Part shown: one piece after another, positions 50,799 through 62,268 of the stretch | Position numbering within the stretch: the first letter of the stretch is position 1 | Layout of the letters: every line of letters begins with the position of its first letter | Assembly (NCBI RefSeq): GCF_932526225.1 | Contig: NC_064045.1 | Span: 15,806,442-15,870,441, forward strand | Length of the DNA: 64,000 bases | Reading direction: 5' to 3' | Source of the DNA: Nematostella vectensis | Taxonomy: Eukaryota; Cnidaria; Anthozoa; Actiniaria; Edwardsiidae | Translations under genes and position numbers: made by a program | The notes under the pieces: generated by a model | The model's database searches: none | What the model was told of the DNA's origin: nothing | What the model saw: only the letters and a program-made list of their open reading frames with translations

Positions 50799-53525
50799 GG
50801 CTATCAGCGGGATTCGAACCCGGGTCGCTGCGTTAGTAGTCAAGTGCCCGCAACGAAAGGCTAACGTGGCATTGCTGAAGGGAATTGTAATGAAAATTAC
50901 TTTTAATACTATTGGTATCGTAAACTATCCCAAGCAAAGTCACCATCGGACTGGAGGTTACATTCGGGAAAAGCTTCAGGGTTACATTCGGGAATTTGTT
51001 TTACGAGTGTAACCTCCAAAAGGTTACAATCGATAATTTTTTTTCCGAATGTAAATCCCAAAAAGTAACATTAGGAAAAATAAAACAGTATACTCGGAAA
51101 AAAGGTATATCAATCTATCCAGCGCTATGCTCTATGTTAGAATCTACTTAATCAAGTTATCCAAGGAATCTAGTTAGTTCTTGTGTGCATAAAATATGTA
51201 CAGGATCCTGAACAAAGCATGAGCACATCAAAGATGCTGAGAGTACATAAAATGTCCCTATACCTTCTTTTTATGTCATGACACACCAAGAACAGTATAA
51301 TTAAGAATCGATATTTAAAAAAAAAAATAAAGAAAAAAAATAGGCTATCAGCGGGAACCGAACCCGGGTCGCTGCGTTAGTAGTCAAGTGCCCGCAACAA
51401 AAGACTAACGTGGCATTGCTGAAGGGAATTGTAATGAAAATTACTTTTAATACTATTGGTAACGTAAACTATCCCAAGCAAAGTCACCATCGGACTGGAG
51501 GTTACATTCGGGAAAAGCTTCAGGGTTACATTCGGGAATTTGTTTTACGAGTGTAACCTCCAAAAGGTTACAATCGATAATTTTTTTTCCGAATGTAAAT
51601 CCCAAAAAGTAACATTAGGAAAAATAAAACAGTATACTCGGAAAAAAGGTATATCAATCTATCCAGCGCTATGCTCTATGTTAGAATCTACTTAATCAAG
51701 TTATCCAAGGAATCTAGTTAGTTCTTGTGTGCATAAAATATGTACAGGATCCTGAACAAAGCATGAGCACATCAAAGATGCTGAGAGTACATAAAATGTC
51801 CCTATACCTTCTTTTTATGTCATGACACACCAAGAACAGTATAATTAAGTATCGATATTTAAAAAAAAAAATAAAGAAAAAAAATAGGCTATCAGCGGGA
51901 ACCGAACCCGGGTCGCTGCGTTAGTAGTCAAGTGCCCGCAACAAAAGACTAACGTGGCATTGCTGAAGGGAATTGTAATGAAAATTACTTTTAATACTAT
52001 TGGTAACGTAAACTATCCCAAGCAAAGTCACCATCGGACTGGAGGTTACATTCGGGAAAAGCTTCAGGGTTACATTCGGGAATTTGTTTTACGAGTGTAA
52101 CCTCCAACAGGTTACAATCGATAATTTGTTTTCCGAATGTAAATTCCAAAAAGTAACATTAGGAAAATAAAACAGTATACTCGGAAAAAAAGGTATATCA
52201 ATCTATCGAGCGCTATGCTCTATGTTAGAATCTACTTAATCAAGTTATCCAAGGAATCTAGTCAGGTCTTGTGTGCATAAAATATGTACAGGATCCTGAA
52301 CAAAGCATGAGCACATCAAAGATGCTGAGAGTACATAAAAATGTCCCTATACCTTCTTTTTATGTCATGACACACCAAGAACAGTATAATTAAGTATCGA
52401 TATTTTTAAAAAAAAATAAAGAAAAAAAAACTAGGCTATCAGCGGGAATCGAACCCGGGTCGCTGCGGTAGTAGTCAAGTGCCTGCAACGAAAGACTAAC
52501 GTGGCATTGCTTAAGGGAATTGTAATGAAAATTACTTTTAATACTATTGGTATCGTAAACTATCCCAAGCAAAGTCACCATCGGACTGGAGGTTACATTC
52601 GGGAAAAGCTTTAGGGTTACATTCGGGAATTTGTTTTACGAGTGTAACCTCCAAAAGGTTACAATCGATAATTTGTTTTCCGAATGTAAATTCCAAAAAG
52701 TAACATTAGGAAAAATAAAACAGTATACTCGGAAAAAAAGGTATATCAATCTATCGAGCGCTATGCTCTATGTTAGAATCTACTTAATCAAGTTATCCAA
52801 GGAATCTAGTTAGTTCTTGTGTGCATAAAATATGTACAGGATCCTGAACAAAGCATGAGCACATCAAAGATGCTGAGAGTACATAAAAATGTCCCTATAC
52901 CTTCTTTTTATGTCATGACACACCAAGAACAGTATAATTAAGTATTGATATTTAAAAAAAAAAAAAAAAAAAAAAAAATAGGCTATCAGCGGGAATCGAA
53001 CCCGGGTCGCTGCGTTAGTAGTCAAGTGCCCGCAACGAAAGACTAACGTGGCATTGCTGAAGGGAATTGTAATGAAAATTACTTTTAATACTATTGGTAT
53101 CGTAAACTATCCCAAGCAAAGTCACCATCGGACTGGAGGTTACATTCGGGAAAAGCTTTAGGGTTACATTCGGGAATTTGTTTTACGAGTGTAACCTCCA
53201 AAAGCTTACAATCGATAATTTTTTTTCCGAATGTAAATTCCAAAAAGTAACATTAGGAAAAATAAAACAGTATACTCGGAAAAAAAGGTATATCAATCTA
53301 TCGAGCGCTATGCTCTATGTTAGAATATACTTAATCAAGTTATCCAAGGAATCTAGTTAGTTCTTGTGTGCATAAAATATGTACAGGATCCTGAACAAAG
53401 CATGAGCACATCAAAGATGCTGAGAGTACATAAAAATGTTCCTATACCTTCTTTTTATGTCATGACACACCAAGAACAGTATAATTAAGTATCGATATTT
53501 AAAAAAAAATAAAGAAAAAAAAGTA
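50799..53525. repeat. Five monomers with a recent single-unit duplication
   Basis: Unit starts are 50799, 51343, 51887, 52434 and 52981. The tails of the units at 50799 and 51343 share the otherwise unseen GTAAATCCC and CTATCCAGCG. The heads of 51343 and 51887 share GGGAACCGAACCC, CAACAAAAG and GGTAACG. This is the signature of a 544-bp tandem duplication with breakpoints inside the monomers. The linker before 52981 is a nearly pure A run that has lost the usual TAAAG interruption. Confidence 0.85.
52954..52979. repeat. Long uninterrupted A tract in a linker
   Basis: The linker between the units at 52434 and 52981 is a nearly continuous run of As. Other linkers carry a TAAAG, GAAAG or similar interruption. 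The tract could reflect slippage or a sequencing error in a homopolymer. Confidence 0.7.
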
Positions 53526-56500
53526 GGCTATCAGCGGGAATCGAACCCGGGTCGCTGCGTTAGTAGTCAAGTGCCCGCAACGAAAGACTAACGTGGCATT
53601 GCTGAAGGGAATTGTAATGAAAATTACTTTTAATACTATTGGTATCGTAAACTATCCCAAGCAAAGTCACCATCGGACTGGAGGTTACATTCGGGAAAAG
53701 CTTCAGGGTTACATTCGGGAATTTGTTTTACGAGTGTAACCTCCAACAGGTTACAATCGATAATTTGTTTTCCGAATGTAAATTCCAAAAAGTAACATTA
53801 GGAAAATAAAACAGTATACTCGGAAAAAAAGGTATATCAATCTATCGAGCGCTATGCTCTATGTTAGAATCTACTTAATCAAGTTATCCAAGGAATCTAG
53901 TAAGGTCTTGTGTGCATAAAATATGTACAGGATCCTGAACAAAGCATGAGCACATCAAAGATGCTGAGAGTACATAAAAATGTCCCTATACCTTCTTTTT
54001 ATGTCATGACACACCAAGAACAGTATAATTAAGTATCGATATTTTAAAAAAAAAATAAAGAAAAAAACTAGGCTATCAGCGGGAATCGAACCCGGGTCGC
54101 TGCGGTAGTAGTCAAGTGCCCGCATCGAAAGACTAACGTGGCATTGCTGAAGGGAATTGTAATGAAAATTACTTTTAATACTATTGGTATCGTGAACTAT
54201 CCCAAGCAAAGTCACCATCGGACTGGAGGTTACATTCGGGAAAAGCTTTAGGGTTACATTCGGGAATTTGTTTTACGAGTGTAACCTCCAAAAGGTTACA
54301 ATCGATAATTTGTTTTCCGAATGTAAATTTCAAAAAGTAACATTAGGAAAAATAAAACAGTATACTCGGAAAAAAAGGTATATCAATCTATCGAGCGCTA
54401 TGCTCTATGTTAGAATCTACTTAATCAAGTTATCCAAGGAATCTAGTTAGTTCTTGTGTGCATAAAATGTGTACAGGATCCTTAACAAAGCATGAGCACA
54501 TCAAAGATGCTAAGAGTACATCAAAATGTCCCTATACCTTCTTTTTATGTCATGACACACCAAGAACAGTATAATTAAGTATCGATATTTAAAAAAAAAA
54601 AATAAAGAAAAAAAAATAGGCTATCAGCGGGAATCGAACCCGGGTCGCTGCGTTAGTAGTCAAGTGCCCGCAACGAAAGACTAACGTGGCATTGCTGAAG
54701 GGAATTGTAATGAAAATTACTTTTAATACTATTGGTATCGTAAACTATCCCAAGCAAAGTCACCATCGGACTGGAGGTTACATTCGGGAAAAGCTTCAGG
54801 GTTACATTCGGGAATTTGTTTTACGAGTGTAACCTCCAAAAGGTTACAATCGATAATTTGTTTTCCGAATGTAAATTCCAAAAAGTAACATTAGGAAAAT
54901 AAAACAGTATACTCGGAAAAAAAGGTATATCAATCTATCGAGCGCTATGCTCTATGTTAGAATCTACTTAATCAAGTTATCCAAGGAATCTAGTCAGGTC
55001 TTGTGTGCATAAAATATGTACAGGATCCTGAACAAAGCATGAGCACATCAAAGATGCTGAGAGTACATAAAAATGTCCCTATACCTTCTTTTTATGTCAT
55101 GACACACCAAGAACAGTATAATTAAGTATCGATATTTAAAAAAAAAAATAAAGAAAAAAAAATAGGCTATCAGCGGGAATCGAACCCGGGTCGCTGCGGT
55201 AGTAGTCAAGTGCCCGCAACGAAAGACTAACGTGGCATTGCTGAAGGGAATTGTAATGAAAATTACTTTTAATACTATTGGTATCGTAAACTATCCCAAG
55301 CAAAGTCAACATCGGACTGGAGGTTGCATTCGGGAAAAGCTTCAGGGTTACATTCGGGAATTTGTTTTACGAGTGTAACCTCCAAAATGTTACAATCAAT
55401 AATTTTTTTTTCCGAATGTAAATTCCAAAAAGTAACATTAGGAAAAATAACACAGTATACTCGGAAAAAAAGGTATATCAATCTATCGAGCGCTATGCTC
55501 TATGTTAGAATCTACTTAATCAAGTTATCCAAGGAATCTAGTTAGTTCTTGTGCGCATAAAATATGTACAGGATCCTGAACAAAGCATGAGCACATCAAA
55601 GATGCTGAGAGTACATAAAAATGTCCCTATACCTCCTTTTTATGTCATGACACACCAAGAACAGTATAATTAAGTATCGATATTTAAAAAAAAAATAAAG
55701 AAAAAAAAATAGGCTATCAGCGGGAATCGAACCCGGGTCGCTGCGGTAGTAGTCAAGTGCCCGCAACGAAAGACTACCGTGGCATTGCTGAAGGGAATTG
55801 TAATGAAAATTACTTTTAATACTATTGGTATCGTAAACTATCCCAAGCAAAGTCACCATCGGACTGGAGGTTACATTCGGGAAAAGCTTTAGGGTTACAT
55901 TCGGGAATTTGTTTTACGAGTGTAACCTCCAAAAGGTTACAATCGATAATTTTTTTTTTTCGAATGTAAATTCCAAAAAGTAACATTAGGAAAAATAAAA
56001 CAGTATACTCGGAAAAAAAGGTATATCAATCTATCGAGCGCTATGCTCTATGTTAGAATCTACTTAATCAAGTTATCAAAGGAATCTAGTTAGTTCTTGT
56101 GTGCATAAAATATGTACAGGATCCTGAACAAAGCATGAGCACATCAAAGATGCTGAGAATACATCAAAATGTCCCTATACCTTCTTTTTATGTCATGACA
56201 CACCAAGAACAGTATAATTAAGTATCGATATTTTAAAAAAAAAATAAAGAAAAAAAATAGGCTATCAGCGGGAATCGAACCCGGGTCGTTGCGTTAGTAG
56301 TCAAGTGCCCGCAACGAAAGACTAACGTTTCATTGCTGAAGGGAATCGTAATGAAAATTACTTTTAATACTATTGGTATCGTAAACTATCCCAAGCAAAG
56401 TCAACATCGGACTGGAGGTTGCATTCGGGAAAAGCTTCAGGGTTACATTCGGGAATTTGTTTTACGAGTGTAACCTCCAAAAGGTTACAATCAATAATTT

Positions 56501-56804
56501 TTTTTCCGAATGTAAATTCCAAAAAGTAACATTAGGAAAAATAAAACAGTATACTCGGAAAAAAGGTATATCAATCTATCGAGCGCTATGCTCTTTGTTA
56601 GAATCTACTTAATCAAGTTATCCAAGGAATCTAGTTAGTTCTTTTGCGCATAAAATATGTACAGGATCCTGAACAAAGCATGAGCACATCAAAGATGCTG
56701 AGAGTACATAAAAATGTCCCTATACCTTCTTTTTATGTCATGACACACCAAGAACAGTATAATTAAGTATCGATATTTAAAAAAAAAATAAAGAAAAAAA
56801 AATA
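53526..56804. repeat. Six-monomer block, right copy of the 65-monomer long-range repeat
   Basis: Unit starts are 53526, 54071, 54619, 55165, 55712 and 56260. They carry the ordered rare markers described for 17506-21330. Private changes include GTAAGGTCTTG in 53526, GATCCTTAAC in 54071, GAGGTTGCATTC in 55165 and 56260, and a longer T run ending TTTTCGAATG in 55712. The GAGGTTGCATTC change, shared by two nearby but not adjacent units, hints at local conversion. Confidence 0.88.
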
Positions 56805-59540
56805 GGCTATCAGCGGGAATCGAACCCGGGTCGCTGCGGTAGTAGTCAAGTGCCCGCAACGAAAGACTAACGTGGCATTGCTGAAGGGAATTGTAATGAA
56901 AATTACTTTTAATACTATTGGTATCGTAAACTATCCCAAGCAAAGTCACCATCGGACTAGAGGTTACATTCGGGAAAAGCTTTAGGGTTACATTCGGGAA
57001 TTTGTTTTACGAGTGTAACCTCCAAAAGGTTACAATCGATAATTTTTTTTTCCGAATGTAAATTCCAAAAAGTAACATTAGGAAAAATAAAACAGTATAC
57101 TCGGAAAGAAAGGTATATCAATCTATCGAGCGCTATGCTCTATGTTAGAATCTACTTAATCAAGTTATCAAAGGAATCTAGTTAGTTCTTGTGTGCATAA
57201 AATATGTACAGGATCCTGAACAAAGCATGAGCACATCAAAGATGCTGAGAGTACATCAAAATGTCCCTATACCTTCTTTTTATGTCATGACACACCAAGA
57301 ACAGTATAATTAAGTATCGATATTTAAAAAAAAAAAAGAAAGAAAAAAAAAATAGGCTATCAGCGGGATTCGAACCCGGGTCGCTGCGTTAGTAGTCAAG
57401 TGCCCGCAACGAAAGGCTAACGTGGCATTGCTGAAGGGAATTGTAATGAAAATTACTTTTAATACTATTGGTATCGTAAACTATCCCAAGCAAAGTCACC
57501 ATCGGACTGGAGGTTACATTCGGGAAAAGCTTCAGGGTTACATTCGGGAATTTGTTTTACGAGTGTAACCTCCAAAAGGTTACAATCGATAATTTTTTTT
57601 CCGAATGTAAATTCCAAAAAGTAACATTAGGAAAAATAAAACAGTATACTCGGAAAAAAGGTATATCAATCTATCGAGCGCTATGCTCTATGTTAGAATC
57701 TACTTAATCAAGTTATCAAAGGAATCTAGTTAGTTCTTGTGTGCATAAAATATGTACAGGATCCTGAACAAAGCATGAGCACATCAAAGATGCTGAGAGT
57801 ACATAAAAATGTCCCTATACCTTCTTTTTATGTCATGACACACCAAGAACAGTATAATTAAGTATCGATATTTAAAAAAAAAAAAGAAAGAAAAAAAAAT
57901 AGGCTATCAGCGGGATTCGAACCCGGGTCGCTGCGTTAGTAGTCAAGTGCCCGCAACGAAAGGCTAACGTGGCATTGCTGAAGGGAATTGTAATGAAAAT
58001 TACTTTTAATACTATTGGTATCGTAAACTATCCCAAGCAAAGTCACCATCGGACTGGAGGTTACATTCGGGAAAAGCTTCAGGGTTACATTCGGGAATTT
58101 GTTTTACGAGTGTAACCTCCAAAAGGTTACAATCGATAATTTTTTTTCCGAATGTAAATTCCAAAAAGTAACATTAGGAAAAATAAAACAGTATACTCGG
58201 AAAAAAGGTATATAAATCTATCGAGCGCTATGCTCTATGTTAGAATCTACTTAATCAAGTCATCCAAGAAATCTAGTTAGTTCTTGTGTGCATAAAATAT
58301 GTGCAGGATCCTGAACAAAGCATGAGCACATCAAAGATGCTGAGAGTACATAAAAATGTCCCTATACCTTCTTTTTATGTCATGACACACCAAGAACAGT
58401 ATAATTAAGTATCGATATTTAAAAAAAAAAAAATAAAGAAAAAAAAATAGGCTATCAGCGGGAATCGAACCCGGGTCGCTGCGTTAGTAGTCAAGTGCCC
58501 GCAACGAAAGACTAACGTGGCATTGCTGAAGGGAATTGTAATGAAAATTACTTTTAATACTATTGGTATCGTAAACTATCCCAAGCAAAGTCACCATCGG
58601 ACTGGAGGTTACATTCGGGAAAAGCTTCAGGGTTACATTCGGGAATTTGTTTTACGAGTGTAACCTCCAAAAGGTTACAATCGATAATTTTTTTTCCGAA
58701 TGTAAATTCCAAAAAGTAACATTAGGAAAAATAAAACAGTATACTCGGAAAAAAGGTATATCAATCTATCGAGCGCTATGCTCTATGTTACAATCTACTT
58801 AATCAAGTTATCCAAGGAATCTAGTTAGTTCTTGTATTCATAAAATATGTACAGGATCCTGAACAAAGCATGAGCACATCAAAGATTCTGAGAGTACATA
58901 AAAATGTCCCTATACCTTCTTTTTATGTCATGACACACCAAGAACAGTATAATTAAGTATCGATATTTAAAAAAAAAAAATAAAGAAAAAAAAATAGGCT
59001 ATCAGCGGGAATCGAACCCGGGTCGCTGCGTTAGTAGTCAAGTGCCCGCAACGAAAGACTAACGTGGCATTGCTGAAGGGAATTGTAATGAAAATTACTT
59101 TTAATACTATTGGTATCGTAAACTATCCCAAGCAAAGTCACCATCGGACTGGAGGTTACATTCGGGAAAAGCTTCAGGGTTACATTCGGGAATTTGTTTT
59201 ACGAGTGTAACCTCCAAAAGGTTACAATCGATAATTTTTTTTCCGAATGTAAATTCCAAAAAGTAACATTAGGAAAAATAAAACAGTATACTCGGAAAAA
59301 AGGTATATAAATCTATCGAGCGCTATGCTCTATTTTAGAATCTACTTAATCAAGTCATCCAAGAAATCTAGTTAGTTCTTGTGTGCATAAAATATGTGCA
59401 GGATCCTGAACAAAGCATGAGCACATCAAAGATGCTGAGAGTACATAAAAATGTCCCTATACCTTCTTTTTATGTCATGAGACACCAAGAACAGTATAAT
59501 TAAGTATCGATATTTAAAAAAAAATAAAGAAAAAAAAATA
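56805..59540. repeat. Five monomers including a GATTCG box B subtype pair
   Basis: Unit starts are 56805, 57355, 57902, 58450 and 58997. The units at 57355 and 57902 both have a GAAAGAAA linker, GGGATTCGAACCC and AAAGGCTAACG. That subtype recurs at 50799, 63362 and 63909. The unit at 57902 changes to the TATATAAATC/GTGCAGG subtype in its second half, so it is a chimera. The units at 58450 and 58997 match 22974 and 23522 at the 65-monomer shift. Confidence 0.82.
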
Positions 59541-62268
59541 GGCTATCAGCGGGAATCGAACCCGGGTCGCTGCGTTAGTAGTCAAGTGCCCGCAACGAAA
59601 CACTAACGTGGCATTGCTGAAGGGAATTGTAATGAAAATTACTTTTAATACTATTGGTATCGTAAACTATCCCAAGCAAAGTCACCATCGGACTGGAGGT
59701 TACATTCGGGAAAAGCTTCAGGGTTACATTCGGGACTTTGTTTTACGAGTAACCTCCAAAAGGTTACAATCGTTAATTTTTTTTCCGAATGTAAATTCCA
59801 AAAAGTAACATTAGGAAAATAAAACAGTATACTCGGTAAAAAAGGTATATCAATCTATCGAGCGCTATGCTCTATGTTAGAATCTACTTAATCAAGTTAT
59901 CCAAGGAATCTAGTTAGTTCTTGTGTGCATAAAATATGTACAGGATCCTGAACAAAGCATGAGCACATCAAAGATGCTGAGAGTACATAAAAATGTCCCT
60001 ATACCTTCTTTTTATGTCATGACACACCAAGAACAGTATAATTAAGTATCGATATTTAAAAAAAAATAAAGAAAAAAAATAGGCTATCAGCGGGAATCGA
60101 ACCCGGGTCGCTGCGGTAGTAGTCAAGTGCCCGCAACGAAAGACTAACGTGGCATTGCTGAAGGGAATTGTAATGAAAATTACTTTTAATACTATTGGTA
60201 TCGTAAACTATCCCAAGCAAAGTCACCATCGGACTGGAGGTTACATTCGGGAAAAGCTTCAGGGTTACATTCGGGAATTTGTTTTACGAGTGTAACCTCC
60301 AAAAGGTTACAATCAATAATTTTTTTCCGAATGTAAATTCCAAAAAGTAACATTAGGAAAAATAAAACAGTATACTCGGAAAAAAAAGTATATCAATCTA
60401 TCGAGCGCTATGCTCTATGTTAGAATCTACTTAATCAAGTTTTCCAAGGAATCTAGTTAGTTCTTGTGTGCATAAAATATGTACAGGATCCTGAACAAAG
60501 CATGAGCACATCAAAGATGCTGAGAGTACATAAAAATGTCCCTATACCTTCTTTTTATGTCATGACACACCAAGAACAGTATAATTAAGTATCGATATTT
60601 AAAAAAAAATAATAAAGAAAAACAAAATAGGCTATCAGCGGGAATCGAACCCGGGTCGCTGCGTTAGTAGTCAAGTGCCCGCAACGAAAGACTAACGTGG
60701 CATTGATGAAGGGAATTGTAATGAAAATTACTTTTAATACTATTGGTATCGTAAACTATCCCAAGCAAAGTCACCATCGGACTGGAGGTTACATTCGGGA
60801 AAAGCTTTAGGGTTACATTCGGGAATTTGTTTTACGAGTGTAACCTCCAAAAGGTTACAATCGATAATTTTTTTTCCGAATGTAAATTCCAAAAAGTAAC
60901 ATTAGGAAAAATAAAACAGTATACTCGGAAAAAAAGGTATATCAATCTATCGAGCGCTATGCTCTATGTTAGAATCTACTTAATCAAGTTATCCAAGGAA
61001 TCTAGTTAGTTCTTGTGTGCATAAAATATGTACAGGATCCTGAACAAAGCATGAGCACATCAAAGATGCTGAGAGTACATCAAAATGTCCCTATACCTTC
61101 TTTTTATGTCATGACACACCAAGAACAGTATAATTAAGTATCGATATTTAAAAAAAAAAATAAAGAAAAAAAAATAGGCTATCAGCGGGAATCGAACCCG
61201 GGTCGTTTCGTTAGTAGTCAAGTGCCCGCAACGAAAGACTAACGTGGCATTGCTGAAGGGAATCGTAATGAAAATTACTTTTAATACTATTGGTATCGTA
61301 AACTATCCCAAGCAAAGTCAACATCGGACTGGAGGTTACATTCGGGAAAAGCTTCAGGGTTACATTCGGGAATTTGTTTTACGAGTGTAACCTCCAAAAG
61401 GTTACAATCAATAATTTTTTTTCCGAATGTAAATTCCAAAAAGTAACATTAGGAAAAATAAAACAGTATACTCGGAAAAAAAGGTATATCAATCTATCGA
61501 GCGCTATGCTCTATGTTAGAATCTACTTAATCAAGTTATCCAAGGAATCTAGTTAGTTCTTGTGTGCATAAAATATGTACAGGATCCTGAACAAAGCATG
61601 AGCACATCAAAGATGCTGAGAGTACATAAAAATGTCCCTATACCTTCTTTTTATGTCATGACAAACCAAGAACAGTATAATTAAGTATCGATATTTAAAA
61701 AAAAAAAAATAAAGAAAAAAAAATAGGCTATCATCGGGAATCGAACCCGGGTCGCTGCGTTAGTAGTCAAGTGCCCGCAACGAAAGACTAACGTGGCATT
61801 GCTGAAGGGAATTGTAATGAAAACTACTTTTTAATACTATTGGTATCGTAAACTATCCCAAGCAAAGTCACCATCGGACTGGAGGTTACATTCGGGAAAA
61901 GCTTCAGGGTTACATTCGGGAATTTGTTTTACGAGTGTAACCTCCAAAAGGTTACAATCAATAATTTTTTTCCGAATGTAAATTCCAAAAAGTAACATTA
62001 GGAAAAATAAAACAGTATACTCGGAAAAAAAAGTATATCAATCTATCGAGCGCTATGCTCTATGTTAGAATCTACTTAATCAAGTTTTCCAAGGAATCTA
62101 GTTAGTTCTTGTGTGCATAAAATATTTACAGGATCCTGAACAAAGCATGAGCACATCAAAGATGCTGAGAGTACATACAAATGTCCCTATACCTTCTTTT
62201 TATGTCATGACACACCAAGAACAGTATAATTAAGTATCGCTATTTTAAAAAAAATAAAGAAAAAAATA
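59541..62268. repeat. Five mixed monomers
   Basis: Unit starts are 59541, 60082, 60630, 61177 and 61726. The first two continue the block shared with 24066-25148 and 46433-47516. The last three match 49156-50798. The unit at 61726 starts GGCTATCATCGGG, a private change in the T-arm stem of the tRNA-like segment that leaves box B intact. Confidence 0.82.

Noticed and set aside
20784-56259. Insertion of an unrelated mobile element within the array
   Set aside because: Every interval between unit anchors is 541-550 bp, so no foreign insert of more than a few bases is present.
61374-61556. Plus-strand 60-codon ORFs
   Set aside because: They begin at a TTG codon and simply translate the motif cluster. 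Their internal peptide repeat (CNLQKVTI and CKFQKVTLG) mirrors the DNA repeat, and many units lack the frame because of indels in the T run.
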